From Poriferisodalis sp964484385 (GTDB lineage: Bacteria; Actinomycetota; Acidimicrobiia; Acidimicrobiales; Poriferisodalaceae), in the NCBI GenBank assembly GCA_964484385.1, contig CAZAFV010000003.1, positions 1 through 64,000 on the forward strand: a DNA stretch of 64,000 nucleotides, written 5' to 3'. How positions within the stretch are numbered: position 1 is the first letter of the stretch; each line of letters starts with the position of its first letter. The notes under the pieces were generated by a model, which did not search any database, was not told the origin of the DNA, and saw nothing but the letters and a program-made list of their open reading frames with translations. A program made the position numbers and the translations under genes. Positions 25,037 through 33,493 of this stretch are shown piece after piece.

Positions 25037-26497
25037 TCAGCCGCTTCCGGCCCACAGGCTCGGCATGCGGCCCGCCCACGGCGCTGCCCGCTCGAGTTGA
25101 GCCGCCAGCGAGAGCAGCATCTCCTCGCTGGCATGCGCGCCCACGAACTGCACGCCCACCGGCAGATCGCCGGCGGCCCAATGCAGGGGCACCGACATCG
25201 CCGGCTGGCCGGTCACGTTGAACTGCGGCGTGAACTGCAGCAGGTCGTTCAGCCGGCCGCGGCCGGTTTCGGGATTGCGCAATTCGCCGAGGCGAGGCGG
25301 CGGCTCGGCCAAGATCGGCGACACCAGCACGTCGTGCTCGGCCCACCATGCGGCGAGCCGCCGCGTCCAGGCATGGCACCACTCCAGCGCCGACACGTAC
25401 TGCGCCCCGCTCACCTCGCGCCCGATGTTCATGAGTGCCCACGTGTCGCCTTCGACATCGGGGCGGCCCATCTGACGGCCCAAGGCTTCCTCGAGACCAG
25501 ACAGCATGACGACGTTCTGAACGGACACGATCGTGCGGAAGTGCTCGAAGAACTCTGCGTGGAACAGCTCGTCCGGCGTCGAGTAGGTGACATGGTGTCC
25601 GAGGCTCTCCAGCAGCTTCCCGGCGTTCTCGACGGCCTGGCTGCATTCGTCGTCCACCCGTCCCCAATCGGAGTGCGGGCACAGTCCGACTCGGAGCGTC
25701 TGCGGCTCGCGTTCCGCCGCGGACTCGAATGTCTCCGACGGCGGCGGTGCCCAGTAGGGGTCGCCGGGCCACGGCCTGCTGATGCCGTCGAGCACCCGGG
25801 CACTGTCTCTCACGCTGCGACTGACGACACCGTCGACGCTCCAGCCGGCCCAGCCGTCTCCGGAATCGGGACCCAGCGACACACGGCCCCGGTTCGGCTT
25901 CAGCCCGAACAGCCCGCAGTTGGCGGCGGGCACACGGATCGAGCCGCCCCCGTCGTTGGCGTGGGCGATGGGCACGATGCCCGCGGCCACCGCTGCGGCG
26001 GAGCCGCCGCTGGATCCGCCGGTCGAATGGCCGGTGTTCCAGGGGTTGGCTGCCGGTCCGTACGCCAGCGGTTCGGTGGTGATGGTCAGGCCGAATTCAG
26101 GGGTGTTCGTGCGGCCGAAGTTCACCAGTCCCAGCTCAGCGAACATCGTGGCCAGGTGAGCGGTGCTCGGTGCCGCGTACCCGGCCTCTTTGAGCGCAGC
26201 GTTGCCGGCGTGGTACGGCTGTCCTTGCGTCGTGCAGGTGAGGTCCTTGGTGAGGAACGGGACGCCTGCCAGCGAACCGCCTGTTTCGCCGGCGCTGCGT
26301 GCGGCGTCGAGCCGTTCGGCCGCACGGCGGGCGCTGTCGTCGAGCCGTCCGATGATGGCGTTGATCTCCGGGTTCACCCGGTCTGCCCGGGAGATGGCCT
26401 CGTCGAGCAGTTCGACCGCCGACGCTTCACCTGAAGCGAACAGCTCGGCGGTGGCCACGCCATCAGGCAGGTTTCCGGCGGGTGATGTCTCAACCAT
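25037..26497 (-). CDS. Amidase-signature family hydrolase (copy 1 of tandem pair)
   Basis: A 486-residue amidase-signature enzyme. GVPFLTKDLT holds the catalytic Lys, STGGSSGGSAAAVAAG the Ser pair region, and NDGGGSIRVPAANCGLFGLKP follows as in the family. It leads the operon with a paralogous amidase and a small membrane protein. The ATG at 26497 has a TACGTT box exactly 6 nt upstream. It is divergent from dnaE2, and the shared intergenic region carries SOS-like boxes nearer to dnaE2. Confidence 0.9.
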   Translation of the reverse strand: MVETSPAGNLPDGVATAELFASGEASAVELLDEAISRADRVNPEINAIIGRLDDSARRAAERLDAARSAGETGGSLAGVPFLTKDLTCTTQGQPYHAGNAALKEAGYAAPSTAHLATMFAELGLVNFGRTNTPEFGLTITTEPLAYGPAANPWNTGHSTGGSSGGSAAAVAAGIVPIAHANDGGGSIRVPAANCGLFGLKPNRGRVSLGPDSGDGWAGWSVDGVVSRSVRDSARVLDGISRPWPGDPYWAPPPSETFESAAEREPQTLRVGLCPHSDWGRVDDECSQAVENAGKLLESLGHHVTYSTPDELFHAEFFEHFRTIVSVQNVVMLSGLEEALGRQMGRPDVEGDTWALMNIGREVSGAQYVSALEWCHAWTRRLAAWWAEHDVLVSPILAEPPPRLGELRNPETGRGRLNDLLQFTPQFNVTGQPAMSVPLHWAAGDLPVGVQFVGAHASEEMLLSLAAQLERAAPWAGRMPSLWAGSG

Positions 26498-26503
26498 GGC
26501 CGC

Positions 26504-26509
26504 AACGTA
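26504..26509 (-). promoter_or_regulatory. Leaderless-type -10 box (amidase operon)
   Basis: TACGTT on the minus strand, 6 nt before the ATG at 26497. Confidence 0.5.
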
Positions 26510-26573
26510 GTTCGATTGCCGGGCGGGTGAGAGTTCGGGCTCAGGGGCTGAGGCCAGAGGCGAAACTGTTGGA

Positions 26574-26626
26574 GAGAACTTGCGTTCTCAAAAACTGTTG
26601 TTCTTAGAACTCTCGTTCGTTATTGT
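26574..26626 (+). promoter_or_regulatory. SOS-type promoter of dnaE2: two LexA-like boxes and leaderless -10
   Basis: GAGAACTTGCGTTCTC (26574-26589) is a perfect GAAC-N4-GTTC inverted repeat with 6-bp arms. TAGAACTCTCGTTCGT (26605-26620) has the same GAAC-N4-GTTC core. The -10 box TATTGT (26621-26626) abuts the second and lies exactly 6 nt before the GTG start. This matches the imuA promoter layout. Confidence 0.7.
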
Positions 26627-26632
26627 CGTGCC

Positions 26633-29600
26633 GTGGGTTTCACGAATCCGGGAATTTCCTGGACCGAGCTGGAGCGGCGGTTGTCCGACCGGCCGCCGTT
26701 TCCGGGCCGGCCCGGTGAGGGCCGGCGCATCAAACACCGCTATGGCGAGAGCCTCGCTGCCGGCGGCGAGCGGGTCGGGCCTGTCGCCCGACCGCGGCCG
26801 GCGGAGCTCACGGTGCCGTACGCGGAACTGCACGCTCATTCCAACTTCAGCTTCCTGGACGGGGCGTCGAGCCCGGGCGAGCTGGTGGACGAAGCAGTGC
26901 GGCTGGGGCTCGAAGCACTGGCGCTAACCGACCACAACGGGTTCTACGGGGTGGTCCGCTTCGCAGAGGCTGCCGCCGAAGCCGGGCTGCCGACGGTCTT
27001 CGGCACTGAGTTGACGCTCGACGCGTACGGCGCCGACGAGTTGACGCTCGACGCGTACGGCGCCGACGAACTGACGCTCGACGCTCATGGTGTCGGCAGC
27101 TCGGCGCCTCCCAAGCGCGGGCGAATGCCGCGGGCACGCCCTGAGCGCACCGGATGTGCTGACCCCGTGGGCTCTCATGTGGTGGTGCTGGCTCGCTCGC
27201 CGGCGGGATACGCCGCGCTGGGCGAGTTGATTTCGGCAGCGCAGATGGCAGGCCGCAAGCACGCCCCGCGCTTGAGCACCGGCGAGTTTCTCGCAGCTGC
27301 AGCGGCACACCGCGACGAGTGGGCGATTCTCACCGGGCACCGCAAGGGCGCCGTCCCCGCAGCGCTCATGGCCGAAGGACCCGGCGGCGGGCCACGCGCT
27401 GCAGCGGCCCAGCTCGGCCGTCTCATCGAAGCCGCCGGCCGTCACAACGTCTTCGTCGAACTGTGGGATCACGGTCACCCGCTCGACAGCGACCGCAACG
27501 ACGCGCTGGCTGAACTGGCTGTACGAGCCGGCGTCGAGCCGATCTGTACCAACGGCGTCCACTACGCCACCCCCGCCGGGCGGCGGCTGGCTACCGCTCT
27601 GGCTGCGGTGCGAGCCCGGCGCAGCCTCGACGAGCTGGACGGCTGGCTGCCGCCAGCAGCGACAGCGCACGTGCGATCCGGTGCCGAGCAGGCCCGCCGG
27701 TTCGCCCGCTGGCCGGGTGTGGTGAGTGCTGCTGCACAACTCGGTCGCGACTGCGCATTCGATCTGTCACTGGTTGCGCCCAACCTGCCGCCGTACCCCT
27801 GTCCCGACGGTCACGACGAGATGTCGTACCTGCGGCACCTCGTGGCTCAGCGGGCACAGTGGCGGTACGGCACCCCTGAGAGCGAGCGGGTGCCGGGGGC
27901 GTGGGCGCAGCTCGATCACGAGCTCGACCTCATCGAACAGCTCGGCTTCGCCGGCTATTTCCTGGTGGTGTACGACATCGTGTCGTTCTGCCGCAGCCGC
28001 GACATCTACTGCCAGGGCCGCGGCTCGGCCTCGAACTCGGCGGTCTGCTACGCGCTCGGCATCACCAATGTCGACTCGGTCGATCTGGGGCTGCTGTTCG
28101 AGCGTTTCTTGTCGCCCGAGCGCGACGGGCCGCCCGACATCGACATCGACATCGAGAGCGGTCGCCGTGAGGAAGCCATCCAGTACGTGTACGAGCGCTA
28201 CGGCCGTGCTCACACAGCGCAGGTGGCGAACGTCATCACCTACCGGGCGCGCTCGTCGGTGCGTGACATGGCCCGGGCCCTGGGCTGGGAGCCCGGCCAA
28301 GCCGATGCCTGGTCGAAGTCACTGGACAGGTACAGCCCGCTGCCCACCTCGAACGGGTCCTCGAATGGATCCGCGGCCCAGCCCCATCGGGCAGGCCGGC
28401 CCCGTGCACGCGACTGGCGCGACGCCGGGCCTGAGCCGACAGGCAACGGGCCCAACCCGTCCGGCCCCAGCCAGTCACAGCACGATGAGGCCGGCATTCC
28501 CGCCGACGTGGCAGAGCTGGCCGCTGCGCTCGAAGGGGCGCCGCGCCACCTCGGCATCCACTCGGGCGGCATGGTCATCTGCGATCGGCCGGTGACTCAT
28601 GTCTGCCCCACCGAATGGGCCACCAAGGCAGACCGCTCGGTGCTGCAGTGGGACAAGGACGACTGCGCAGCAGTCGGGCTGGTGAAGTTCGATCTGCTCG
28701 GGCTGGGAATGCTGTCGGCCCTGCACCACGCCGTCGACCTGATCGCTGATGCGCATCACACGAACGTTGACATCGGCATGCTGCCCCAGGAAGACGAGGT
28801 CTACGACATGCTCTGCCGCGCCGACAGCATCGGCGTCTTCCAGGTGGAATCACGCGCCCAGATGGCCACGCTGCCGCGGCTGCGCCCCCGCTGCTTCTAC
28901 GACCTGGTGGTAGAGGTGGCGCTCATCCGCCCCGGGCCCATCCAGGGCGGCTCGGTGCACCCCTACATCCGGCGGCGCAACGGGGAAGAGCCGGTCACCT
29001 ACCTGCATCCCCTGCTGGAGAACTCGCTCGCCAAGACGCTGGGCATCCCGCTGTTCCAGGAGCAGCTCATGCAGATAGCCATCGACGTCGCCGGGTTCAC
29101 ACCCGCCGAGGCCGACGAGCTGCGTCAGGCCATGGGTTCCAAGCGGTCCCGCGAGCGGATGGGCCGCTTGCGCGAGCGCCTGTTCAGCGGCATGGCCTCC
29201 CGGGGGCTGGTCGGCGATGTGGCCGAGCGGATCGTGCGGGTCTGGGAGAAGCTGGTCGCCTTCGGCGACTACGGCTTCCCCGAGAGCCACTCGGTGTCGT
29301 TCGCTCACCTGGTGTACGCCTCGTCGTGGATCAAGCTGCACTACCCGGCAGCGTTCTGCGCAGCGTTGCTGAACGCGCAGCCGATGGGGTTCTACTCGCC
29401 GCACTCGCTGTGCCAGGACGCTCGCCGTCACGGGGTGGTGGTGCATTCGCCCTGCATCAACCTGTCCTCCGAGACAGCCACGCTGGAGCCGTGCAATGCC
29501 TCTACCGGCGGGATGGCTGTGCGGCTGGGGCTGTCATCGGTTCGGGAAGTGGGCGATGAGCTTGCTGAGCGGATCGCCGTCGGTGGCTCCTACAGCAGCA

Positions 29601-30199
29601 TGGAAGACCTTCAGCGCCGAGCCGAACTGAGCCTGCAGGCGCTGGAGGCGCTGGCCGCCGCTGGAGCGTTCGACTGCTTCGGGCTGCCGCGGCGCGAAGC
29701 ACTGTGGGCGGCCGGGGCTGTGCACCAGGGAGGCTCGGACCGGCTCGCGGGGGTCGTGACCGGTGCTGAGTCACCGCCGCTGCGGCGCATGTCAGCAACC
29801 GAGACCGCTGCCGCAGACTTGTGGGCCACCGGGGTAGCCCCCAACGGGCATCCGACGAGGTTCCTGCGAACCGAGCTGGCCGCTGCCGGTGTTCGCACTG
29901 CTGCGGAGCTGCTCACGTGCCCACCGGGCAAGATCCGCGTTGCCGGCTTGGTGACGCACCGCCAGCGACCCATGACGGCCGGCGGCACGACGTTCCTGAA
30001 TCTCGAGGACGAGACGGGCTTGGTGAACGTGGTGGTGTCGCGGGGATGCTGGCAGCGGTACCGCTCGGTCGCGCGCGACAGGCCGGCGCTGATGGTGTCA
30101 GGCCGCCTCGAGCGTCATGAGAACGTAGCGAACGTGATCGCCGAGAGAATCGAAGCTCTCGATGTGCCTGCTTCGGTGGGCAGCCGCGACTTCCGCTAG
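26633..30199 (+). CDS. dnaE2: Error-prone DNA polymerase DnaE2
   Basis: A 1188-residue C-family polymerase of the DnaE2 type. The PHP domain begins YAELHAHSNFSFLDGASSPGE (~residue 64). The catalytic PDIDIDIESGRREEAIQYVYERYG carries the Asp pair (~residue 500). An OB-fold lies near the C-terminus (GKIRVAGLVTHRQRP). With ImuA'/ImuB it copies past lesions after DNA damage. The protein is longer than usual for DnaE2 because of in-frame inserts: the stem-loop element (26706-26740), a triple 30-bp repeat in the PHP domain (27008-27097) and a low-complexity Ser/Pro/Gly/Asn segment around residues 565-620. LexA-like boxes overlap its promoter. Confidence 0.95.
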   Translation: MGFTNPGISWTELERRLSDRPPFPGRPGEGRRIKHRYGESLAAGGERVGPVARPRPAELTVPYAELHAHSNFSFLDGASSPGELVDEAVRLGLEALALTDHNGFYGVVRFAEAAAEAGLPTVFGTELTLDAYGADELTLDAYGADELTLDAHGVGSSAPPKRGRMPRARPERTGCADPVGSHVVVLARSPAGYAALGELISAAQMAGRKHAPRLSTGEFLAAAAAHRDEWAILTGHRKGAVPAALMAEGPGGGPRAAAAQLGRLIEAAGRHNVFVELWDHGHPLDSDRNDALAELAVRAGVEPICTNGVHYATPAGRRLATALAAVRARRSLDELDGWLPPAATAHVRSGAEQARRFARWPGVVSAAAQLGRDCAFDLSLVAPNLPPYPCPDGHDEMSYLRHLVAQRAQWRYGTPESERVPGAWAQLDHELDLIEQLGFAGYFLVVYDIVSFCRSRDIYCQGRGSASNSAVCYALGITNVDSVDLGLLFERFLSPERDGPPDIDIDIESGRREEAIQYVYERYGRAHTAQVANVITYRARSSVRDMARALGWEPGQADAWSKSLDRYSPLPTSNGSSNGSAAQPHRAGRPRARDWRDAGPEPTGNGPNPSGPSQSQHDEAGIPADVAELAAALEGAPRHLGIHSGGMVICDRPVTHVCPTEWATKADRSVLQWDKDDCAAVGLVKFDLLGLGMLSALHHAVDLIADAHHTNVDIGMLPQEDEVYDMLCRADSIGVFQVESRAQMATLPRLRPRCFYDLVVEVALIRPGPIQGGSVHPYIRRRNGEEPVTYLHPLLENSLAKTLGIPLFQEQLMQIAIDVAGFTPAEADELRQAMGSKRSRERMGRLRERLFSGMASRGLVGDVAERIVRVWEKLVAFGDYGFPESHSVSFAHLVYASSWIKLHYPAAFCAALLNAQPMGFYSPHSLCQDARRHGVVVHSPCINLSSETATLEPCNASTGGMAVRLGLSSVREVGDELAERIAVGGSYSSMEDLQRRAELSLQALEALAAAGAFDCFGLPRREALWAAGAVHQGGSDRLAGVVTGAESPPLRRMSATETAAADLWATGVAPNGHPTRFLRTELAAAGVRTAAELLTCPPGKIRVAGLVTHRQRPMTAGGTTFLNLEDETGLVNVVVSRGCWQRYRSVARDRPALMVSGRLERHENVANVIAERIEALDVPASVGSRDFR
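26706..26740 (+). repeat. Stem-loop element in dnaE2
   Basis: GCCGGCCC-GGTGA-GGGCCGGC (perfect 8-bp stem, different loop) followed by GCATCAAACACCG, the same 3' flank as in imuA/imuB. It lies in the variable linker before the PHP domain and stays in frame. Confidence 0.75.
27008..27097 (+). repeat. 30-bp tandem repeat in the dnaE2 PHP domain
   Basis: Two identical units (27008-27037, 27038-27067) and a diverged third (27068-27097), each encoding ELTLDAYGAD-like decapeptides. The frame is preserved. The expansion copies a conserved PHP strand. Confidence 0.85.
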
Positions 30200-30211
30200 C
30201 TAGGCACCGGG

Positions 30212-31249
30212 TCAGCCCAGCGGGCGGCCGAAGGGCAGCTCGTCCTGCCAGGTCTGCAGAAACGACTCGGCTCGATAACAGGCGGCCATGAACGGGCCGT
30301 CGTCATGGTCTGCGATTTCCGACATGACGGCGTTCACTGTGTCGGTCGTCGCCGAACGCAGGTCGTCGTGCGTGAGCACAGGATCGGCCCACCAGCCCAA
30401 TGCCGGACCCGCGGCAGCCACAAAGTCGGCCGCGACTGGCGTGCCCGCTGCGCGCAGCACCGCTAGGGCCTTGGATGACACCGCGGCGGACGAGAAGGCG
30501 ACCACTGGCGTGGAACCGGCCATGGACGCGCCATCGCCCGACATCGCACCGGGCTTCGAGCCGCAGAACAGCACGTCGACGTCGTCCTTCCAGACCGTCC
30601 ACGGTTTGGCCGGCTCGTTGTCGCCCGACAGCGTTGCCACACACATCTCGCCGTCTGCCAGCCAGGCCTCCGCAAGTGCCACCGGGTCGAGCTGGCCGTT
30701 CGCGCAGCCTTTCGCGGTGGCTACCCGCGCGATGGTCGCCCCCGCTGCGGCGGCTTCTCGTGCGATGCCCAACCCTGCCGGTCCGAACCCCTCGATCGCG
30801 ATGTGCTTGCCGTCGAGACCGCCGAGCAGGCCGGCTGCCGCTGCAGCAGCCCCGACGCCGATGAGCTCGTGGTTGAACGAGATGCCGTCGCGATCGTCGT
30901 TGCCGATGAGATTGCGCTGGTCGTGGGCCAGCACAGGTGCCAGCAGCTCAGCATCGAGCCGCAGACCCGGGCTGGTCGAGAGGCGCCCGCTGGAGAAGTC
31001 GTCGGTCAGCTCGTCCGCCAGCGCCTCGACGGCCCCGGCGGCATCGGCAGGGTCGGACTTGAGGCCGATGCTGGCGCCGCTGCGCTGCTGCTCCAGCGTG
31101 GCGAAGACGTAGGTCAGATGCCGCACCAGCATCGTTGCGTTGCCGGGGATGAGGCGGGTGCCGAGGCGGGCCTCCCCGACGTAGTGCTGGGCGCCTGGCA
31201 GGTCGAAGATGACGAAGCCGGGTGTCGATTCGAGCTGGCGGGTCTCCAC
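30212..31249 (-). CDS. Glu/Leu-dehydrogenase-like Rossmann protein
   Basis: A 345-residue protein whose C-terminal half resembles the NAD-binding domain of amino-acid dehydrogenases: HIAIEGFGPAGLGIAREAAAAGA with a GxGxxG-type loop, followed by VLFCGSKPGAMSGDG. The N-terminal catalytic Lys region of GluDH could not be identified with confidence, so activity is open. The GTG at 31249 was chosen over longer options because a CAGACT box lies 6 nt upstream. It is convergent with dnaE2, with 12 nt between the stops. Confidence 0.65.
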   Translation of the reverse strand: METRQLESTPGFVIFDLPGAQHYVGEARLGTRLIPGNATMLVRHLTYVFATLEQQRSGASIGLKSDPADAAGAVEALADELTDDFSSGRLSTSPGLRLDAELLAPVLAHDQRNLIGNDDRDGISFNHELIGVGAAAAAAGLLGGLDGKHIAIEGFGPAGLGIAREAAAAGATIARVATAKGCANGQLDPVALAEAWLADGEMCVATLSGDNEPAKPWTVWKDDVDVLFCGSKPGAMSGDGASMAGSTPVVAFSSAAVSSKALAVLRAAGTPVAADFVAAAGPALGWWADPVLTHDDLRSATTDTVNAVMSEIADHDDGPFMAACYRAESFLQTWQDELPFGRPLG

Positions 31250-31328
31250 GGGCTCAGTCTGCCACCGACCGCCCGGCACGCCCCGGGCACAGCTGCAGGG
31301 CCACGTCGGGTGAGGTCCGCGTCGTGCC

Positions 31329-31334
31329 TAGCCT
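31329..31334 (+). promoter_or_regulatory. Leaderless-type -10 box (thioredoxin-like lipoprotein)
   Basis: TAGCCT, 8 nt before the GTG at 31343. Confidence 0.45.
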
Positions 31335-31342
31335 TGACGGCG

Positions 31343-31972
31343 GTGCGACGAGTGGCGATATGTCTGTGCGCAGTGCTGCTGGCTGCTGCATGCGGCGGCG
31401 ACGATGCGTCGGAACCCGGTGCGTCCAGCGCCGCTGCTGCGACCACGGCGCCCAGCGGTGCTGCCCCCGACCGGACGCAGGTCTCGGGCACGGCTTTGCC
31501 GCGGTTCGAGCAACTGGAAGACGATCCGGCCGTCGGCCGCCAGGCACCGGCGGTTGTCGGCGCCGATCTGCTCACCGGTGCCGAGGTTCGCATCGAGAAC
31601 CAGGGGCGCCCGATGGTGGTGGCCTTCTACGCCCACTGGTGCCCGCATTGCCAGAACGAGGTCGAGGACCTCACCGGCTGGCTCGAGACGAACGAGCTGC
31701 CCGCTGGCGTGGACTTCTACGCGGTGTCGGTGCTCGAAGACGCCACACGCGGCAACCACCCGCCCGACAAGTGGTTGCGTGACGAAGGCTGGCAGCACCC
31801 CGTCGTGGCCGACACGCCGGCGATGTCGGTCGTTGACGCATTCGGCCTGGTGTCGGTGCCGTACCTCGTCGCCGTCGATGCGGACAACGAAGTGGTGCTG
31901 CGCTTCGCCGGCAATGTCGGCCCCGCAGAGCTAGCGGCTTTCTTCACCGCGCTGCTCGAACCAACCTCATAG
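31343..31972 (+). CDS. Thioredoxin-like (TlpA/ResA type) lipoprotein
   Basis: A 209-residue exported lipoprotein. A short signal peptide ends in the lipobox LLAAAC at residues ~14-19, then an Ala/Ser/Thr spacer. The thioredoxin fold has the active site YAHWCPHCQNEV (CPHC) and the cis-Pro loop LVSVPYLVAVD. It should act as a thiol-disulfide oxidoreductase on the outer face of the membrane, for example in cytochrome c maturation or cell-envelope disulfide exchange. Three in-frame start codons (31334 TTG, 31343 GTG, 31352 GTG) are possible; 31343 fits a TAGCCT box. Confidence 0.8.
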   Translation: MRRVAICLCAVLLAAACGGDDASEPGASSAAAATTAPSGAAPDRTQVSGTALPRFEQLEDDPAVGRQAPAVVGADLLTGAEVRIENQGRPMVVAFYAHWCPHCQNEVEDLTGWLETNELPAGVDFYAVSVLEDATRGNHPPDKWLRDEGWQHPVVADTPAMSVVDAFGLVSVPYLVAVDADNEVVLRFAGNVGPAELAAFFTALLEPTS

Positions 31973-32042
31973 AGAGTCCCGCTGCCTCAGCAGCCGGCGC
32001 ACTAACGCGCGCATCGACCGGTGAGGCTGCCACCCTTGGCGT

Positions 32043-33389
32043 ATGGCCGAGGGCGATTCCGCGCCGCGCCGCGCCCCGAGACGCACCAGCACGGCGACTC
32101 GGCGCGTCGTTGCCGGGGCCGCGCGGGGGCGATCTGCCGGCCGTGCACTGCTTCGCCCGGTGGTCCGGCTGCACCCGCTGGGGTTTCTGCGGGGCCTGCT
32201 CGGCCCCGACGTCACCGGTGCTCGCCAGAGCCTCTCGGCGCTCGCCGTCAGCAGCCTGACGGCCACTGCCGCCGGCGTGCTGCTCGCAGCCGTCACCGGA
32301 ACACTCGAGCGGCTGCCGGGCCTGCTGGTGCTGGTTCCTGCCGCCATCGGCATGCGGGGCGACATCTTCGGCGCCCTCGGCAGCCGTCTTGCCACCACCA
32401 TTCACGCAGGCACCTTTCGGGCGACGGCCCGCCGCGACACGATCGTGGGCCAGAACGTCATTGCCGCTGCCGTGCTGACCTTGGTGACAGCGGTGGCGCT
32501 GGGCGTGATGACCAAGGTGCTGGCCCCGGTGTTCGGGCTCTCGGGCATCATCGGCATCAGCGATCTCATCGTGGTGTCGGTCGTCGGGGCCGAACTGGCC
32601 TCGGTGGTCGTGCTGGTGGTGACGCTCGGACTCGCGACCATTTCCACCCGGCGCGGCTGGGATCTCGACAACGTCAGCGCGCCCCTCATCTCGGCAGTCG
32701 GCGATGTTGTCACGCTCCCGGCCCTGTTCCTGGCGAGCTATCTCGTGGGCATCACCGCGTTCACGCCGCTCGTTGCGGTCGCCAGCATCATCGGGGCTGT
32801 GGCCGCGACGGCCTGGGCGTGGCGGTCGGGGCTGGAGCAGCTCTGGCAGATCGTGCGCGAGTCGATGCCTGTGCTATTCGTCGGCGGTTTCGTGCTCATC
32901 ATTGCCGGGGTCGTGATTGAGCACCGTCTCGAGGACTTCATCGACAAACGCGCGGTGCTCATCCTGGTGCCTGCCTGCCTGGCAGCCGCGGGCGCCATCG
33001 GCGGCATCCTGTCGAGCCGGCTGTCGAGCAAACTGCATCTGGGTGTCATCGAACCCCGGGCGCTGCCGCAGCGGGGCGCCCGCCTCGACATCCTGTTCGC
33101 CTTTGCGCTCACCGTTCCGGTGTTCGTGCTGAATGGCTTGCTTGCACATGGGTTCGCCACGGCGTTCTCGATGTCGACGCCGGGCCTGCTCCGGCTGGTG
33201 GCGATCTCGCTGATCGGCGGCATGATCGCGACGGCCCTGGCGGGGGCCATCGCCTACTACGGCACGGTGGTCGCAACCCGGGTCGGCGTCGATCCCGATA
33301 CCTATGGCATCCCGCTGGTGAACAGCACCGTCGACCTGGCCGGCGCTGCGGCGCTCGTGCTGGCCGTCAGCTGGGTCGGCCTGTCGTGA
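32043..33389 (+). CDS. MgtE/SLC41-type divalent cation transporter
   Basis: A 448-residue membrane protein with about 10 hydrophobic segments arranged as two repeats. Each begins with the family signature: LLVLVPAAIGMRGDIFGALGSRLATTIHAG in the first, and VLILVPACLAAAGAIGGILSSRLSSKLHLG in the second. This is the SLC41/MgtE integral domain without the cytoplasmic N and CBS domains of full MgtE. It should move Mg2+ or a similar ion. The next gene (33494) encodes a PhoU/TrkA-C protein, a frequent partner. Confidence 0.8.
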   Translation: MAEGDSAPRRAPRRTSTATRRVVAGAARGRSAGRALLRPVVRLHPLGFLRGLLGPDVTGARQSLSALAVSSLTATAAGVLLAAVTGTLERLPGLLVLVPAAIGMRGDIFGALGSRLATTIHAGTFRATARRDTIVGQNVIAAAVLTLVTAVALGVMTKVLAPVFGLSGIIGISDLIVVSVVGAELASVVVLVVTLGLATISTRRGWDLDNVSAPLISAVGDVVTLPALFLASYLVGITAFTPLVAVASIIGAVAATAWAWRSGLEQLWQIVRESMPVLFVGGFVLIIAGVVIEHRLEDFIDKRAVLILVPACLAAAGAIGGILSSRLSSKLHLGVIEPRALPQRGARLDILFAFALTVPVFVLNGLLAHGFATAFSMSTPGLLRLVAISLIGGMIATALAGAIAYYGTVVATRVGVDPDTYGIPLVNSTVDLAGAAALVLAVSWVGLS

Positions 33390-33493
33390 ATTCCTTCCTC
33401 GCCCCTCTGCCGCTGTGCCTACGCTTGGCGCAGCGGCGTCATCGTGTCCCCGAGCTGAACGGAGCCCGTCGCGTCGCTCGCTGACGATGTGCA

